A stretch of DNA of 64,000 bases, taken from contig NZ_CP020555.1 of the NCBI RefSeq assembly GCF_002080455.1, positions 372,001-436,000 on the forward strand, read 5' to 3'. Below the pieces are notes generated by a model that saw only the letters and a list, made by a program, of their open reading frames with translations, did not search any database and had not been told where the DNA came from. The position numbers and the translations under genes are program-made. This document shows, in pieces, positions 9,601 through 18,689 of this stretch; the stretch's first letter is position 1, and each line of letters opens with the position of its first letter. The DNA is from Streptomyces sp. Sge12 (GTDB lineage: Bacteria > Actinomycetota > Actinomycetes > Streptomycetales > Streptomycetaceae).

Positions 9601-10215
9601 ATGCAGACCATGCAGACCTTGCCCGGACGGCACGATCTCGCGGACCGCGTCGCACGTTTCCAGCGCGAGGTGTTTCCGGCCAAGGCGGAGCTCTTCGACC
9701 GACTGGCCGAGGTGCACCGCCCGTCGACCCTGTTCATCGGGTGTTCGGACGCCCGCGTGGTGCCGGAACTGATCACCCAGAGCGAGCCGGGCGAGCTGTT
9801 CGTCGTCCGCACCGCAGGCAATCTCGTCCCCGCCCACGCACCGGGCGTGGACGGGGTGGCGGCCAGTATCGAATACGCCGTCGCCGTGCTCGGCATCACG
9901 GACATCGTCGTGTGCGGGCACTCCGGCTGCGGCGCGATGACCGCCCTGGCCGAGGGCGCCGACCTGAGCGGCGCCGCCTCCGTCGCGGGCTGGCTGCGCC
10001 ACGCGGACGCCTCGGTGGCCCGTACGGCGGGCGGCGCGGGCCCCGAACGGTTGTCCGCGCTGGTGCGCGAGAACGTCCGCGCCCAGCTCGCGAATCTGGC
10101 CACCCACCCCTCGGTCGCCCGCGCGCGGGCCGCGGGAACCCTCACCCTGCACGGCTGGGTCTACGACATCCGCTCCGGGGGCGTCACGGAGGTCGGCCCC
10201 ACCGCGGCCGCCTGA
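9601..10215 (+). CDS. cynT: Beta-class carbonic anhydrase (CynT)
   Basis: 204 residues. The ATG at 9601 has GGAGGGAG upstream. Zinc ligands of the beta class are present: C48 in IGCSDARV (with the D50-R52 dyad), and H107 and C110 in GHSGCGAM. The enzyme interconverts CO2 and bicarbonate. In cyanate operons it returns bicarbonate, the co-substrate of cyanase, so that the cell does not run out of it. It is followed after 62 nt by cynS and is probably co-transcribed with it under the divergent LysR regulator. Confidence 0.93.
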   Translation: MQTMQTLPGRHDLADRVARFQREVFPAKAELFDRLAEVHRPSTLFIGCSDARVVPELITQSEPGELFVVRTAGNLVPAHAPGVDGVAASIEYAVAVLGITDIVVCGHSGCGAMTALAEGADLSGAASVAGWLRHADASVARTAGGAGPERLSALVRENVRAQLANLATHPSVARARAAGTLTLHGWVYDIRSGGVTEVGPTAAA

Positions 10216-10277
10216 CCCGCTCCCGGCCCCCCTCTTTTCCTTTTCCCTCCCCCTCCCCTCTCCCGAAGGACACCTTC

Positions 10278-10748
10278 ATGCTGCACGCCCAGTTCGACCC
10301 CACCGCCCGCCAGGCCCTGGCCGTCACCGCCGTCGACGCCAAGACCCGCAAGGACCTCTCCTGGCAGCAGCTCGCCGACGCGGCCGGCCTTTCGGTCGCC
10401 TTCGTCACCGCCGCCCTGCTGGGTCAGCACGCCCTGCCCGAGCCCGCCGCGAAGGCCGTCGCCGAGCTCCTGGACCTGGACGAGGACGCGGTACGCCTCC
10501 TGCAGACGATCCCCACCCGCGGATCCATCCCGGGCGGCATCCCGACCGATCCGACGATCTACCGCTTCCACGAGATGCTTCAGGTCTACGGGACCACCCT
10601 GAAGGCACTGGTCCACGAGCGGTTCGGGGACGGCATCATCAGCGCGATCAACTTCAAGCTGGACGTCAGGAAGGTCGCCGACCCCGAGGGCGGTGAGCGC
10701 GCCGTCATCACCCTGGACGGCAAGTACCTCCCGACGCGCCCCTTCTGA
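10278..10748 (+). CDS. cynS: Cyanate hydratase (cyanase)
   Basis: 156 residues, the same length as the Escherichia coli enzyme. The three catalytic residues R96, E99 and S122 fall at the same numbers, in TIYRFHEM and DGIISAINF. The N-terminal part forms the helix-turn-helix-like domain typical of cyanases and the C-terminus is the conserved [10 protein letters not shown]. Cyanase converts cyanate plus bicarbonate to CO2 and carbamate, which breaks down to ammonia and CO2. AAGGA lies upstream of the ATG. With cynT and cynR the locus is complete except for a transporter such as CynX. Confidence 0.96.
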   Translation: MLHAQFDPTARQALAVTAVDAKTRKDLSWQQLADAAGLSVAFVTAALLGQHALPEPAAKAVAELLDLDEDAVRLLQTIPTRGSIPGGIPTDPTIYRFHEMLQVYGTTLKALVHERFGDGIISAINFKLDVRKVADPEGGERAVITLDGKYLPTRPF

Positions 10749-10760
10749 CCTTCCCCGGTC

Positions 10761-12038
10761 TCACCCGCCCGTCCCGGTCGCACCCATCGGGCATCCCGCG
10801 CCGCGCTGCTCGCCGAGCTGCCAGAAGAGCCGGTTGTCCAGGCATTCGGCCAGGTAGGGAACACCCGCGGTGTAGCCCGATCCGTGCGCGTCGCCGAGCA
10901 TGCGCGCGGCCAGGCTCCGATGGGTGGACTTCCAGCGCTGGTGCCTGTCCTCCAGCCCGCCGAGTGCGGAGCGGAACCGGTTCCACTCGGCTTCGGTGAA
11001 ACCAACCGAGCGGCGGAGGTCGAGGTAGGCACGGACCACCGTGTCATGGCCCTCGCCCTCGGCCTCGGCCCGTACGGAGGGAACGTGGGTGAAGGCCTCC
11101 GACCGCAGCCGCGGGGCGGTCGGAAGACCGCACAGGATCTCGAAGCGCTTGTACTGCTCCGACTGGATGGCGCTGGCGCCCTGGGTGAACTCCCGGAAGG
11201 CGGAGAAATGCCCGGGTCGCATGGTGGCGACCATCCGGAACAGCGCGGAGGCGCGGTCGAAGAGGCCCGCCGCACGGTCCACGTGGTCGGCCGCCGCCTC
11301 CAGACGGCCGTCGCGCAGCGCCCCGATCGCCGCCCGTACCTCGGCCGCGATCGCCGTGAAGATCATTTCGTGGGCTTGGAGGGCCCTGATGAAGAAGTAC
11401 TCGTCGTGCAGCACGTACACGGGCTGAACCGTCACGTCGAACCAGTGGGCTGCCTCCGTGCCCGTGGGCCGGGGAAGCCGGTCGGCGACCTCCGCCCAGC
11501 GGGAGTCCGGCACGTGGTCCGCCCGGGACCACAGGTCCTCCGCGTCCGCTCCACCGACATCGTCCGCGACGAACCGCAGGGCGTGGCGCAAACGCTTGCG
11601 CAGGGTCACCGGGTCCGGCGGGTCCCGGTCCACGGCCCCCTCGGACTCCCGGGACAGGGCTGCCGTCCGGGTCTCGAAGCGTATGACGTCGGCTATGAGC
11701 AGCGTGGCCATCCGGTTCGGATCCGGCACGCCCTCCGGATCGTCCGATGCCTCCAGGAGGAGCTCCAGCAGCGGCAGGGACAGGTAGGTCCGGTTCCAGT
11801 AGCGCCCCTCGTGCTTGTCGAGCATGCAATCGAGGAAGGCCTGGAGAAGGGGCCGCCGGTCCACGGCATGGCGGTGCTGGATGTCGCCTAGCCGGTGGAG
11901 GAGGGGCTGCGGAAGGAAGTGCTTTCCGGTGCGCCGTACCTCGTCCGTGACGGTGCGGGCCAGGTGGAGGCCGTCCAGCGCGCCGTGCACGTGCCCGGAG
12001 GCCGCCCAGCGGTCCACCTCTGCGAATTCCGCGTTCAT
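10761..12038 (-). CDS. Tryptophan 2,3-dioxygenase family protein (long, divergent)
   Basis: 425 residues, against roughly 280 for ordinary tryptophan 2,3-dioxygenases. Family signatures are EYFFIRALQAHEMIF, FSAFREFTQGASAIQSEQYKR and, near the C-terminus, STHRSLAARMLGDAHGSG, whose His is the expected haem-iron ligand. In the first motif the catalytic-base His position (four before Glu) reads Leu, and a His sits directly before the Glu instead. No kynurenine-pathway gene is adjacent, so a role outside basic tryptophan breakdown is possible. The ATG at 12038 has an AGGAGG about 9 nt upstream. It converges on cynS with a 12-nt gap. Confidence 0.75.
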   Translation of the reverse strand: MNAEFAEVDRWAASGHVHGALDGLHLARTVTDEVRRTGKHFLPQPLLHRLGDIQHRHAVDRRPLLQAFLDCMLDKHEGRYWNRTYLSLPLLELLLEASDDPEGVPDPNRMATLLIADVIRFETRTAALSRESEGAVDRDPPDPVTLRKRLRHALRFVADDVGGADAEDLWSRADHVPDSRWAEVADRLPRPTGTEAAHWFDVTVQPVYVLHDEYFFIRALQAHEMIFTAIAAEVRAAIGALRDGRLEAAADHVDRAAGLFDRASALFRMVATMRPGHFSAFREFTQGASAIQSEQYKRFEILCGLPTAPRLRSEAFTHVPSVRAEAEGEGHDTVVRAYLDLRRSVGFTEAEWNRFRSALGGLEDRHQRWKSTHRSLAARMLGDAHGSGYTAGVPYLAECLDNRLFWQLGEQRGAGCPMGATGTGG

Positions 12039-12168
12039 CTCCACTCGCCTCCTGGACCTGATGGGCCTCGCCCCGTCCGGGGGAAGCAGGAGGTTCAAGT
12101 GGGCATGATCGAACCACCGCGCGTCATGACTCGAACATTCGTGTCTTGACAGGACCGCGCGGAACGCA

Positions 12169-12204
12169 CAGAGCCTCCTGGCCCGGTCGGGCGAGGAGGC
12201 TCTG
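12169..12204. terminator. Hairpin between rodlin and the dioxygenase-like gene
   Basis: An 11-bp outer stem (CAGAGCCTCCT paired with AGGAGGCTCTG) extends through a GCCC/GGGC inner stem. It lies downstream of the rodlin gene on the minus strand and upstream of the dioxygenase gene, so it probably ends rodlin transcription. Confidence 0.65.
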
Positions 12205-12301
12205 CGGCGTACGGCGGTCGGTGCCCACTGCGGCGGCCGCTCGGGCCGCCGCGCGCCGGTGGAGGTACTGGATCCGCGCAACCGTGGATCCGGATGGAAC
12301 A

Positions 12302-12347
12302 AGCCGGGGCCCCGTGGGCACTCGCGCAGGCGTCGGAGGCCCCGGCT
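12302..12347. terminator. Candidate rodlin terminator hairpin
   Basis: AGCCGGGGCC (12302-12311) and GGCCCCGGCT (12338-12347) form a perfect 10-bp stem with a 26-nt loop, 17 nt after the rodlin stop at 12365. The remainder of 12039-12364 shows no gene. Confidence 0.45.
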
Positions 12348-12364
12348 CGCACAAGGGGACTGCG

Positions 12365-12775
12365 TCAGCTGCCGGCCGAGAGGTTGCCCGACAGCACCGG
12401 GATGTTGGAGAGGATGTGCGAGAGCGGCTCGTCGCCCTTGGCCTGGGTGGAGTTCTCGGTGCACTGCTGGTTCTGCGGGTTGGACAGGACCTGGATGTCC
12501 TGGACACCGACATTGAGCAGGGCGAGGACCGACTGAACGTTGACCTTCGCCGGCAGGCCGATGCAGGGCTTGTTCAGGGTGCCCTGGACCAGGCCGAGCT
12601 GCGGGCTCAGGTCACCGGCGGTCTTCTGGTTGCCGTAGGCCTGCACAGCACCATTGCCATTGACGGTGTTGATCCCGTTGTCGTTGCCGATGGCCATGGC
12701 CGGGGCGGCCATGGCCGCGCCCGCGCCGACGATCGACGCGGTGACGGCGGCGGTGGCCATGAACTTCTTGATCAT
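12365..12775 (-). CDS. Rodlin (aerial-hypha surface protein)
   Basis: 136 residues. A signal peptide with the hydrophobic core VTASIVGAGAAMAAPAMA is followed by the rodlin pattern: INTVNGNGAVQAYGNQKT, LVQGTLNKPCIGLPAKVNV and LSNPQNQQCTENSTQ, with two cysteines in the mature protein. Rodlins assemble on spores and aerial hyphae and organise chaplin fibres into the rodlet layer. Streptomyces often carries two divergent rodlin genes; only one is seen here and no chaplin is adjacent. GAAGGA precedes the start. The protein marks the host as a spore-forming streptomycete. Confidence 0.9.
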   Translation of the reverse strand: MIKKFMATAAVTASIVGAGAAMAAPAMAIGNDNGINTVNGNGAVQAYGNQKTAGDLSPQLGLVQGTLNKPCIGLPAKVNVQSVLALLNVGVQDIQVLSNPQNQQCTENSTQAKGDEPLSHILSNIPVLSGNLSAGS

Positions 12776-12869
12776 CAGTGGTCCTTCTGTCGCACGAGTG
12801 CACGGTGATAAGCACCTTGATCAACGGCCCGGGCGATCCCAGGTTGCGCTGCTTCACCCGAACAGCCCC

Positions 12870-13616
12870 CTATCTGCTCCCGCGGTCCCGAACGGCCACG
12901 CTCAACTCGACCACGTAGTGCTCCTCCACCCACCCGTCGGGGAACCGGCGTATGAGAAGGGCGCGTTCGTCCTCCAGGAAGTCGTCCGTGCCGGGCTCGC
13001 CGATGAGGAAGAGGGAGTGGGTCGACAGCTTGGCCAGATGCGTGTCGACGGGGACGCGGCGCGACCACGGCAGGCGGCGGTCGGTGAAGCGCAGCCCCTC
13101 CTGCGAGAGGGCCCGCTCGTTGATGTACCAGCCCGGGCCGAACCGTTCCTCGATCCGGTTCTGCTGGTCCGCGATCCAGCCGACCTCCACGTCCGGGTCG
13201 TTCTGCCAGACCGCGAGCGCCCCGCCGGGGCGCAGCACGCGCAGGGCCTCCGGGACGGCGTGGGCCGGGTCGGTCCAGTGCCAGGACTGCGCGTACGTCA
13301 ACAGGTCCAGGCAGCCGGAGGCCAGCGGCAGCCTGTTGCCGTCCGCACGGACCAGCGGGGTGTGCGGGTTGCGGCGCCGGAACTCCTGCGCCATGCCCTC
13401 GCCCGGCTCCACCCCGACCACCCGGGCCCCCCGCGCCTCCAGGAGGGCGGTGGCGATTCCCGTTCCGGCGCCGACATCGGCGACCCGTGCCCCGGCCAGC
13501 GCAAAGCCTGCCATCTCCGCCAGCGTGTCGAAGAGCGTGGGCGGGTACGCGGGGCGGTGGGCGGCGTAGCGTGCGGCCGCGGAACTGAAGGAACGAGCAC
13601 GGGATTCGTTCGTCAT
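12870..13616 (-). CDS. Class I SAM-dependent methyltransferase
   Basis: 248 residues. Motif I reads VADVGAGTGIAT (about residues 46-57), followed by the acidic VGVEPGEGM and the motif-IV-like DLLTYAQSWHWTDP, as in UbiE/Trans-aconitate-type Methyltransf_11/25 proteins. It is cytoplasmic with no membrane segment; the acceptor substrate is unknown. The ATG at 13616 is preferred; one at 13625 adds three residues. It is divergent from an adenylate-forming enzyme gene with a 49-nt gap, so the two may share a control region. Confidence 0.87.
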   Translation of the reverse strand: MTNESRARSFSSAAARYAAHRPAYPPTLFDTLAEMAGFALAGARVADVGAGTGIATALLEARGARVVGVEPGEGMAQEFRRRNPHTPLVRADGNRLPLASGCLDLLTYAQSWHWTDPAHAVPEALRVLRPGGALAVWQNDPDVEVGWIADQQNRIEERFGPGWYINERALSQEGLRFTDRRLPWSRRVPVDTHLAKLSTHSLFLIGEPGTDDFLEDERALLIRRFPDGWVEEHYVVELSVAVRDRGSR

Positions 13617-13665
13617 GGCGTCCATGATGCCGGTGTCCCGGAGCGGCGCGGAGAGGCAGTCGCAC

Positions 13666-15159
13666 ATGGTGGCCGCGCGATATGTCACGTCCCTGGTGGG
13701 GGCGTTGGAACGCTACGCCGATCGGCCCGCGCTCGGGGCCGGTCCGGTCGTCCTGGACCACCGGCAGGTACTCGACGGGGCCCGGCGGCTGGCCGGCGTG
13801 CTCGGCGGGGCGGGGATCGGGCGCGGCTCGGGACTGGCCTGTGTCACGGGCTCGAACCGGCCGGAGGTGCTGCCGGTACGGATCGCCGCGCACCTGCTGG
13901 GCGCCCGGCTGACCCAGGTACTGGCCGGACCGGCCCTGTACGGGCTGGAGTTCGTGCTGCGGGACTGCCGGCCGGACCTGGTCGTGCACGATGTGCCGGT
14001 GCCGGACACCGGTACGCCCCGCCTCGACCTGGACCTGCTGCTCCGCCGGGCCGCCGGCCATCCGCCCGGGGAGGTCTGCGTGCGGGCCCGGGAGGACGAC
14101 GTGGCACGGGTGACGTACACGGGCGGGACCACGGGCCGGCCCAAGGGGGTGGCCTCCACCTTCGGCGCGATGGCCGCGCGCAACTCCGTACGGCCACAGG
14201 CCTGGACCGGGTCGGTGTACCTGTCGGTCACGTCCCTGGCGCAGCGGTCCGGCGGGCGGTGCCTGGAGCAGTGGCGGGCCGGGGGCCGGGTCGAGATCCT
14301 CGAACCCTTCGCGCCCGGCGCGTTCGCGGCGGCCTGCCGGCGGCTGGCGCCGGTGGCGACGTACCTGACGACCTCGATGGTGTACCGGCTGCTGGACGAC
14401 CCGGCGACCGCCCACGGGGTTCCCGGGCTCGAGGCGGTCTCCTACGGCGATTCACCCGTCCACCCCGAGCGGCTGCGGGAGGCGGTGACCCGCTGGGGCG
14501 GCCGCTGGCGGCAGGGCTACGCCACGAACGAGGCGGCGGTGATCTCCCGGCTCACTCCCGAGGACCACGATGCGGCGGTGTCCGGGCGCCCGGAGCTGCT
14601 GGCGTCGGTGGGCAGGCCGGTCGCGGGGGTGGAGGTCGAGGTCCGCGACGGGCGGGGCGCGGCGCTGGCGAGCGGCCGCACGGGCGAGGTGTGGATGCGG
14701 TCGGCGGCGATGATGACCGGGTACTGGGGCCGGCCCCGGCTGACGGCCGAGGTGCTGCGGGACGGCTGGCTGCGGACGGGGGACCTGGGGCACCTCGGTG
14801 CGGACGGCTACCTGTACCTGGACGACCGGGTCCACGACGTGGTGATGGTCAACGGGGACAACGTGTACTGCGTGCCCGTGGAGGCCGCGCTCGCCCGGCA
14901 TCCCGCCGTCGCGCAGGCCGTTGTGGTGGGCCGGCACAGCGACCTCACCGGCGAGGAGGTGTGTGCCTTCCTGGTGCCGGCGGCGGGCTGCGCGCCGGGC
15001 GCCGAGCCGGCCGCCCAGGCCTGTGACCTGGTGGAGAAGGACCTGGCCCCGGCCCACCGGCCCACGACGGTGTTCTGGGAACGGGCGATCCCGCTGACCG
15101 CCCGGGGCAAGCCGGACAAGCGCCGCCTGCGGGAGCGGGCGGCGCGCACCGCGCCCTAG
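13666..15159 (+). CDS. Adenylate-forming enzyme (acyl-CoA synthetase-like, ANL superfamily)
   Basis: 497 residues. The phosphate-binding motif YTGGTTGRPKGV, an aromatic/threonine motif reading GYATNEA, the hinge region LRTGDLGHLGADGYLYLDDR and the C-terminal catalytic Lys in TARGKPDK are all present. It would activate a carboxylic acid as an acyl-adenylate and pass it to CoA or a carrier. It is shorter than typical acetyl-CoA synthetases and closest in feel to FadD/AMP-ligase stand-alone enzymes in secondary metabolism. GAGAGG lies upstream of the ATG at 13666; longer starts would run into the divergent methyltransferase gene. Confidence 0.85.
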   Translation: MVAARYVTSLVGALERYADRPALGAGPVVLDHRQVLDGARRLAGVLGGAGIGRGSGLACVTGSNRPEVLPVRIAAHLLGARLTQVLAGPALYGLEFVLRDCRPDLVVHDVPVPDTGTPRLDLDLLLRRAAGHPPGEVCVRAREDDVARVTYTGGTTGRPKGVASTFGAMAARNSVRPQAWTGSVYLSVTSLAQRSGGRCLEQWRAGGRVEILEPFAPGAFAAACRRLAPVATYLTTSMVYRLLDDPATAHGVPGLEAVSYGDSPVHPERLREAVTRWGGRWRQGYATNEAAVISRLTPEDHDAAVSGRPELLASVGRPVAGVEVEVRDGRGAALASGRTGEVWMRSAAMMTGYWGRPRLTAEVLRDGWLRTGDLGHLGADGYLYLDDRVHDVVMVNGDNVYCVPVEAALARHPAVAQAVVVGRHSDLTGEEVCAFLVPAAGCAPGAEPAAQACDLVEKDLAPAHRPTTVFWERAIPLTARGKPDKRRLRERAARTAP

Positions 15160-15183
15160 GACCTGCTCAGTGCCCCGCCGACG

Positions 15184-15789
15184 TCACGCAGGTACGCCGA
15201 GCGGCGGGTGCTCGAGCACGCGGGGCTTGTACTCGACCAGCTGGATGCGGCCGTCGAAGGTGCGGTGCTCGATCATCTCGAGGGCAACGTCCGGATAGCC
15301 GTCGTAGATGCGTTCTTCGCCCGTGGCCCCGGTGATCACCGGGAACATCACGACCCGGAAGCGGTCGACGAGTCCGGCTCGTAGCAGGGACCGGGACAGG
15401 CTGAGGCTGCCGATCGTGCTGAGGAGCCCCGAGCCACTCGACTTCATGGCACGGACCGCCTCGACGGCGTCGTCGCGGACGAGCGTGGCGTTGGCCCACG
15501 TCAGTGGCGCTTCGAGTGAGGAGGAGAACACCACCTTGGACGCCTGTGTGAGTTCGTCGACGGACGCTTCTTCTTCGGGCCTGAACTCGTCCTGGCCGTT
15601 GGGGACCTCGCCTGCGGCGAAGCCCGACATCAGGCGGTAGGTGTTCGCTCCCATCAGATAGGTGGCCTCGGGCTGCTCGCCGAGCCATGCGAGGTACTCC
15701 GGGCCCTCGAGGCCCCAGAACCCGGGCCATCCCTCTCCCGAGGCGTGGCCGTCGAGGGACGTGATGAAGTCGACGAGAAGCTCCGACAT
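15184..15789 (-). CDS. Dihydrofolate reductase family protein (RibD C-terminal fold)
   Basis: 201 residues. LLVDFITSLDGHASG at the N-terminus, YLMGANTYRLM in the middle and LLSTIGSLSLSRSLLRAGLVD, then FPVITGATGEER, are the pattern of the RibD_C/DHFR-like family, whose members bind NADPH. Most stand-alone members have no assigned substrate, so the name is structural only. The gene converges on the adenylate-forming enzyme with 24 nt between stops. Confidence 0.85.
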   Translation of the reverse strand: MSELLVDFITSLDGHASGEGWPGFWGLEGPEYLAWLGEQPEATYLMGANTYRLMSGFAAGEVPNGQDEFRPEEEASVDELTQASKVVFSSSLEAPLTWANATLVRDDAVEAVRAMKSSGSGLLSTIGSLSLSRSLLRAGLVDRFRVVMFPVITGATGEERIYDGYPDVALEMIEHRTFDGRIQLVEYKPRVLEHPPLGVPA

Positions 15790-16029
15790 GGCGGTGTCCT
15801 TTCCTGAGGTGTCACGAGCTTGGACCGGCCGGGAGCCACAAACTCATCGGACGCGCGGCGGAGAAACCAGAAACCCGTACATCGGAGGGCCGGAGGCCCA
15901 CATCCACGCGAGAGAACGGCGGTCTGGGCCGACCGTCACGCTCAGCCGGGCCACGTACACGATCAGGGACCAAGTGGAACACTCAGCCACCGGTGTGTGA
16001 CTTGGCGCCGCAGTTGGCCAGGCGCCGGC

Positions 16030-16785
16030 TCAGGGCGTCGGGGAGGCTTCCGCGAGTGACATCCAGTCTCGGACCGACTCCTGGTGCGAACCGTTCGCCG
16101 TACTCGCGGCCACTGCCTCGGCTTGCTCCATGGAGCACGGTGCTCCGCCGCGGGTGAGCAGGACCAGTGGCCACGCGGGTCCCGTGCCGACTGGTTCCCC
16201 ATCGAAGGGCGTCCACTCCCAGGGCCCGTCGAACCGCCATGCCCGGCCGGCGGCGTCGGCGACCTCGTCGCCCAGCTCGAGGTGGGCGTACGGCCGCATC
16301 AGCAGTTCGAATGTGAAGGGGATTCCGTCGTCGGGATGAATGGAGTACCCCGAGCCGTCGAGATGGCTCCCGTCGGGAAACTCCCGGTAGGACAGCCCGC
16401 GGCGCAGCACCGTCACCGTCTGTCGCGGGCGGGGGAGCCAGCCCGTCTCAAGGGGCGGGTCATGGTGATCGACGGCCGTCACATGCACCACGGTCGGCGG
16501 CACTCCCACCCGGCAGATGTCTCCTGCTTTCAGATGATCGGGGGGCGGCTCGGTTCGGAACAGCTCCGGCTGCACTTCAGGCGCGACGCACTCGCCCGTG
16601 TCCACGCCCAGGGCAACGACGCCGTTCCAGTGGAAGAAGTCGCTGTCGCTGTCGATCTCCCACCAAGGCCAGTACACGGACACGTAGTCCCAGGTAACGC
16701 CCTGCTCAACTCTGGCCGGCGTGAAGGGGCAGGCGACCGACAACACGTCCCCGACCCGGATCTCACGCGCATCCACATCCATCAT
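16030..16785 (-). CDS. Hypothetical protein
   Basis: A 251-residue soluble protein rich in Trp, Asp and Pro (for example VSVYWPWWEIDSDSDFFHW and RFDGPWEWTPFDGEP), with no signal peptide or membrane segment. The start can be either of two adjacent ATG codons at 16785 and 16782. No family is recognised. Similar Trp-rich proteins are often scattered accessory genes in Streptomyces. The flanking gap 15790-16029 holds no gene I can see. Confidence 0.6.
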   Translation of the reverse strand: MMDVDAREIRVGDVLSVACPFTPARVEQGVTWDYVSVYWPWWEIDSDSDFFHWNGVVALGVDTGECVAPEVQPELFRTEPPPDHLKAGDICRVGVPPTVVHVTAVDHHDPPLETGWLPRPRQTVTVLRRGLSYREFPDGSHLDGSGYSIHPDDGIPFTFELLMRPYAHLELGDEVADAAGRAWRFDGPWEWTPFDGEPVGTGPAWPLVLLTRGGAPCSMEQAEAVAASTANGSHQESVRDWMSLAEASPTP

Positions 16786-16980
16786 CGGGCCAGGGTAGAA
16801 GGGCTCCCTTCACGCCCAGCCATGGGGCAGGTCGGCCGAAAGGCGCCGATTGAGACTCCGACCTGCGAAATGTCTTTGTCCTGTGTCAGCGAACCTTGAT
16901 CGCGTGCCGTCGAAGGCTGCGGCAGCGTTCCGGCCGACTCCTCCGTCCGATCGGGTGAGCGCATCCCGGCAAGGGCGGGG

Positions 16981-17063
16981 ATGTCCCCTGGCATTCTGGG
17001 GCCGCTCACGCACCTGCCCCCGCAGCGACCCAGGAACAACTCGCCGAAGCCGCCGGCCTGTCA
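16981..17063 (+). pseudogene. Remnant of an XRE-type helix-turn-helix gene (N-terminal end)
   Basis: Bases 17028-17063 read TQEQLAEAAGLS, the signature of helices 2-3 of the XRE/HTH_3 fold, in a frame that has no usable continuation. An ATG at 16981 opens another frame that resembles the usual lead-in (GPLTHL...), so a frameshift plus truncation would explain both. The remnant runs into the stop of the secreted-protein gene at 17061. Confidence 0.4.
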
Positions 17064-18386
17064 GGGAGCGGCGACGTAGATGACCTGGCTCACGGCGTTC
17101 TCGAACTGCGGCGCGCCGGTGTAGGTCGCACGCCAGTAACCCGCCCCTGCCTGCGGGGCGGTGGTGGAGAAGGCGAAGCCCTCACCGTTCCACCTGGCGT
17201 CCGGCACGGTGGCAACGGTGGTCCAGCCGCCCTTGCCGGTGGCGGAGTACTGGATGTTCACCGGGATCGTGCCCGGCGTCAAGCCGCCTTCGAACGCCAT
17301 GCTGCCGCCGACCTCCACGGTCGCGGCATCGGAGCGGGTCGCGGTGAGGGACCGGAACGCGGCGGGCTGCACGACCATGATGTCGACGCTCGCCTGGGCG
17401 TCGGCCAGGAACAGGTCGTCGCTGCGCCAGCCGACCGCGATCGAGGAGTTGCCCCAGAGCGGCTCGGTCGCCGGGAAGAGCGCGTTGCCGCCGGCGTCCG
17501 TGGTGCGCTGGACGAAGTCGCCGAAGGAGTTGGATGCCATCGTCTTGCCGGCCAGCGGCTGCCAGCCGGTGGGCGAGTTCCAGAGCAGGGTGGCGCTGGT
17601 CGAGTTCACCGTGCCCTTGAACGGGACCTTCCGCTCGCTCGGGGTCTCGACGATCTTGGTGGCGGTCTTCTTCACCGTGATCGGGAAGGTCTTCGAGGAG
17701 GACTGGTTGTAGAAGACGTGGTTCGGGTCGTACTGGAAGGCCGCCTCGATGCGGTTCTGGTACTGGTCGGTGACCGGGAGCGTGGCGGAGAAGCTGCCGT
17801 CCGCCGCGGTCGTCACCTCCGCGTACTCCATGTACGAGTTGACCGCCACGGTCAGCCCGCCCATCGGGGTGATGGCGCCGGAACCCGGCCACTGGCCCAT
17901 CAGGTGACCGCTGATGGTGACGCTGCGGTGCTGGTAGTCGACCGTGGTGCGGTCGACCTTCGTGTCCTTCAGGTTCGTCTGCACGGCGTAGTAGAAATAG
18001 CCCACGCCGGCGGCGGAAAGCGTGTCGCCGCCCTCGTCGGAGGCTGACACGTCGATGCGGTAACTGCCCAGGTCCGGCAACTGGATGCGCCCGCGATTCT
18101 TCCACGTACCGTTCTCGGCGGTGCCGGAAGTCAGATCGAAGTTCCCCACCGTGGCCACGGTCTGCTGGGTTTCCATCGAGTACAGGCTGACCTTGACGTT
18201 CTTGACGGCGCTCGGCGCGGTCAAGGACAGGACGATCTTGCCGTTGTTGGTCCAGTCGTTGCGGGCTTCCTGGACGGTGATGCCGGTGACTCCGCTGTCC
18301 GCGTGCGCGGCCGTGGTGCCGCCCAGTACGAGACTCCCGGTGGCCAGCGCTGCGGCACAGGCCAGCAGGGCACGACGAGTTGCCAT
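17061..18386 (-). CDS. Secreted protein with Ig-like / beta-sandwich repeats
   Basis: 441 residues. The signal peptide has a positively charged start (ATRRALLAC), a hydrophobic core and a cleavage site near TTAAHA. The mature protein is Ser/Thr/Val-rich and looks like consecutive Ig-like beta-sandwiches of about 90-100 residues, with phrases such as GSYRIDVSASDEG and ADGSFSATLPVT typical of Streptomyces calcium-dependent or bacterial Ig-like domains. No enzymatic motif is visible. It lies between two remnants of regulator genes, so the site may have suffered rearrangement. Confidence 0.8.
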   Translation of the reverse strand: MATRRALLACAAALATGSLVLGGTTAAHADSGVTGITVQEARNDWTNNGKIVLSLTAPSAVKNVKVSLYSMETQQTVATVGNFDLTSGTAENGTWKNRGRIQLPDLGSYRIDVSASDEGGDTLSAAGVGYFYYAVQTNLKDTKVDRTTVDYQHRSVTISGHLMGQWPGSGAITPMGGLTVAVNSYMEYAEVTTAADGSFSATLPVTDQYQNRIEAAFQYDPNHVFYNQSSSKTFPITVKKTATKIVETPSERKVPFKGTVNSTSATLLWNSPTGWQPLAGKTMASNSFGDFVQRTTDAGGNALFPATEPLWGNSSIAVGWRSDDLFLADAQASVDIMVVQPAAFRSLTATRSDAATVEVGGSMAFEGGLTPGTIPVNIQYSATGKGGWTTVATVPDARWNGEGFAFSTTAPQAGAGYWRATYTGAPQFENAVSQVIYVAAP

Positions 18387-18498
18387 TGTTTCCCCCCTTG
18401 TAAACCGCTGTGTCGCCGACTGGCGATCAGCAGACGGACGCTACCAGCACCCCCGCCCCGTCCTCCAAGGGGATATGCGCGATGTGGCGGGGCCGCGG

Positions 18499-18675
18499 TC
18501 ACGACCCCACAGGCAGGCTCGACGTCGGCGCCCGCAGCGCCGGGCGCCGGACTTCTCGAGCAGCCTCTTGCTCGACGCGGCGCAGTGCGGCGAACGCCCG
18601 TGGTCCGTTGCCGAGGGCGTGCCACATGCGGGCTGTGTCGGTCCAGGCGCGGGCGCGGCGTTCAGTGGTCGTCAT
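18499..18675 (-). pseudogene. C-terminal remnant of an XRE-family regulator
   Basis: A 58-codon reading frame too short for a full gene. It contains DTARMWHALGNGPRAFAAL and then RRVEQEAAREVRRPALRA. This closely follows the C-terminal tetratricopeptide-like tail of Streptomyces XRE regulators. The frame then ends in unrelated sequence (APTSSLPVGS). The N-terminal DNA-binding part is missing. Confidence 0.55.
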
Positions 18676-18689
18676 GAGGGCCGGCGCCG

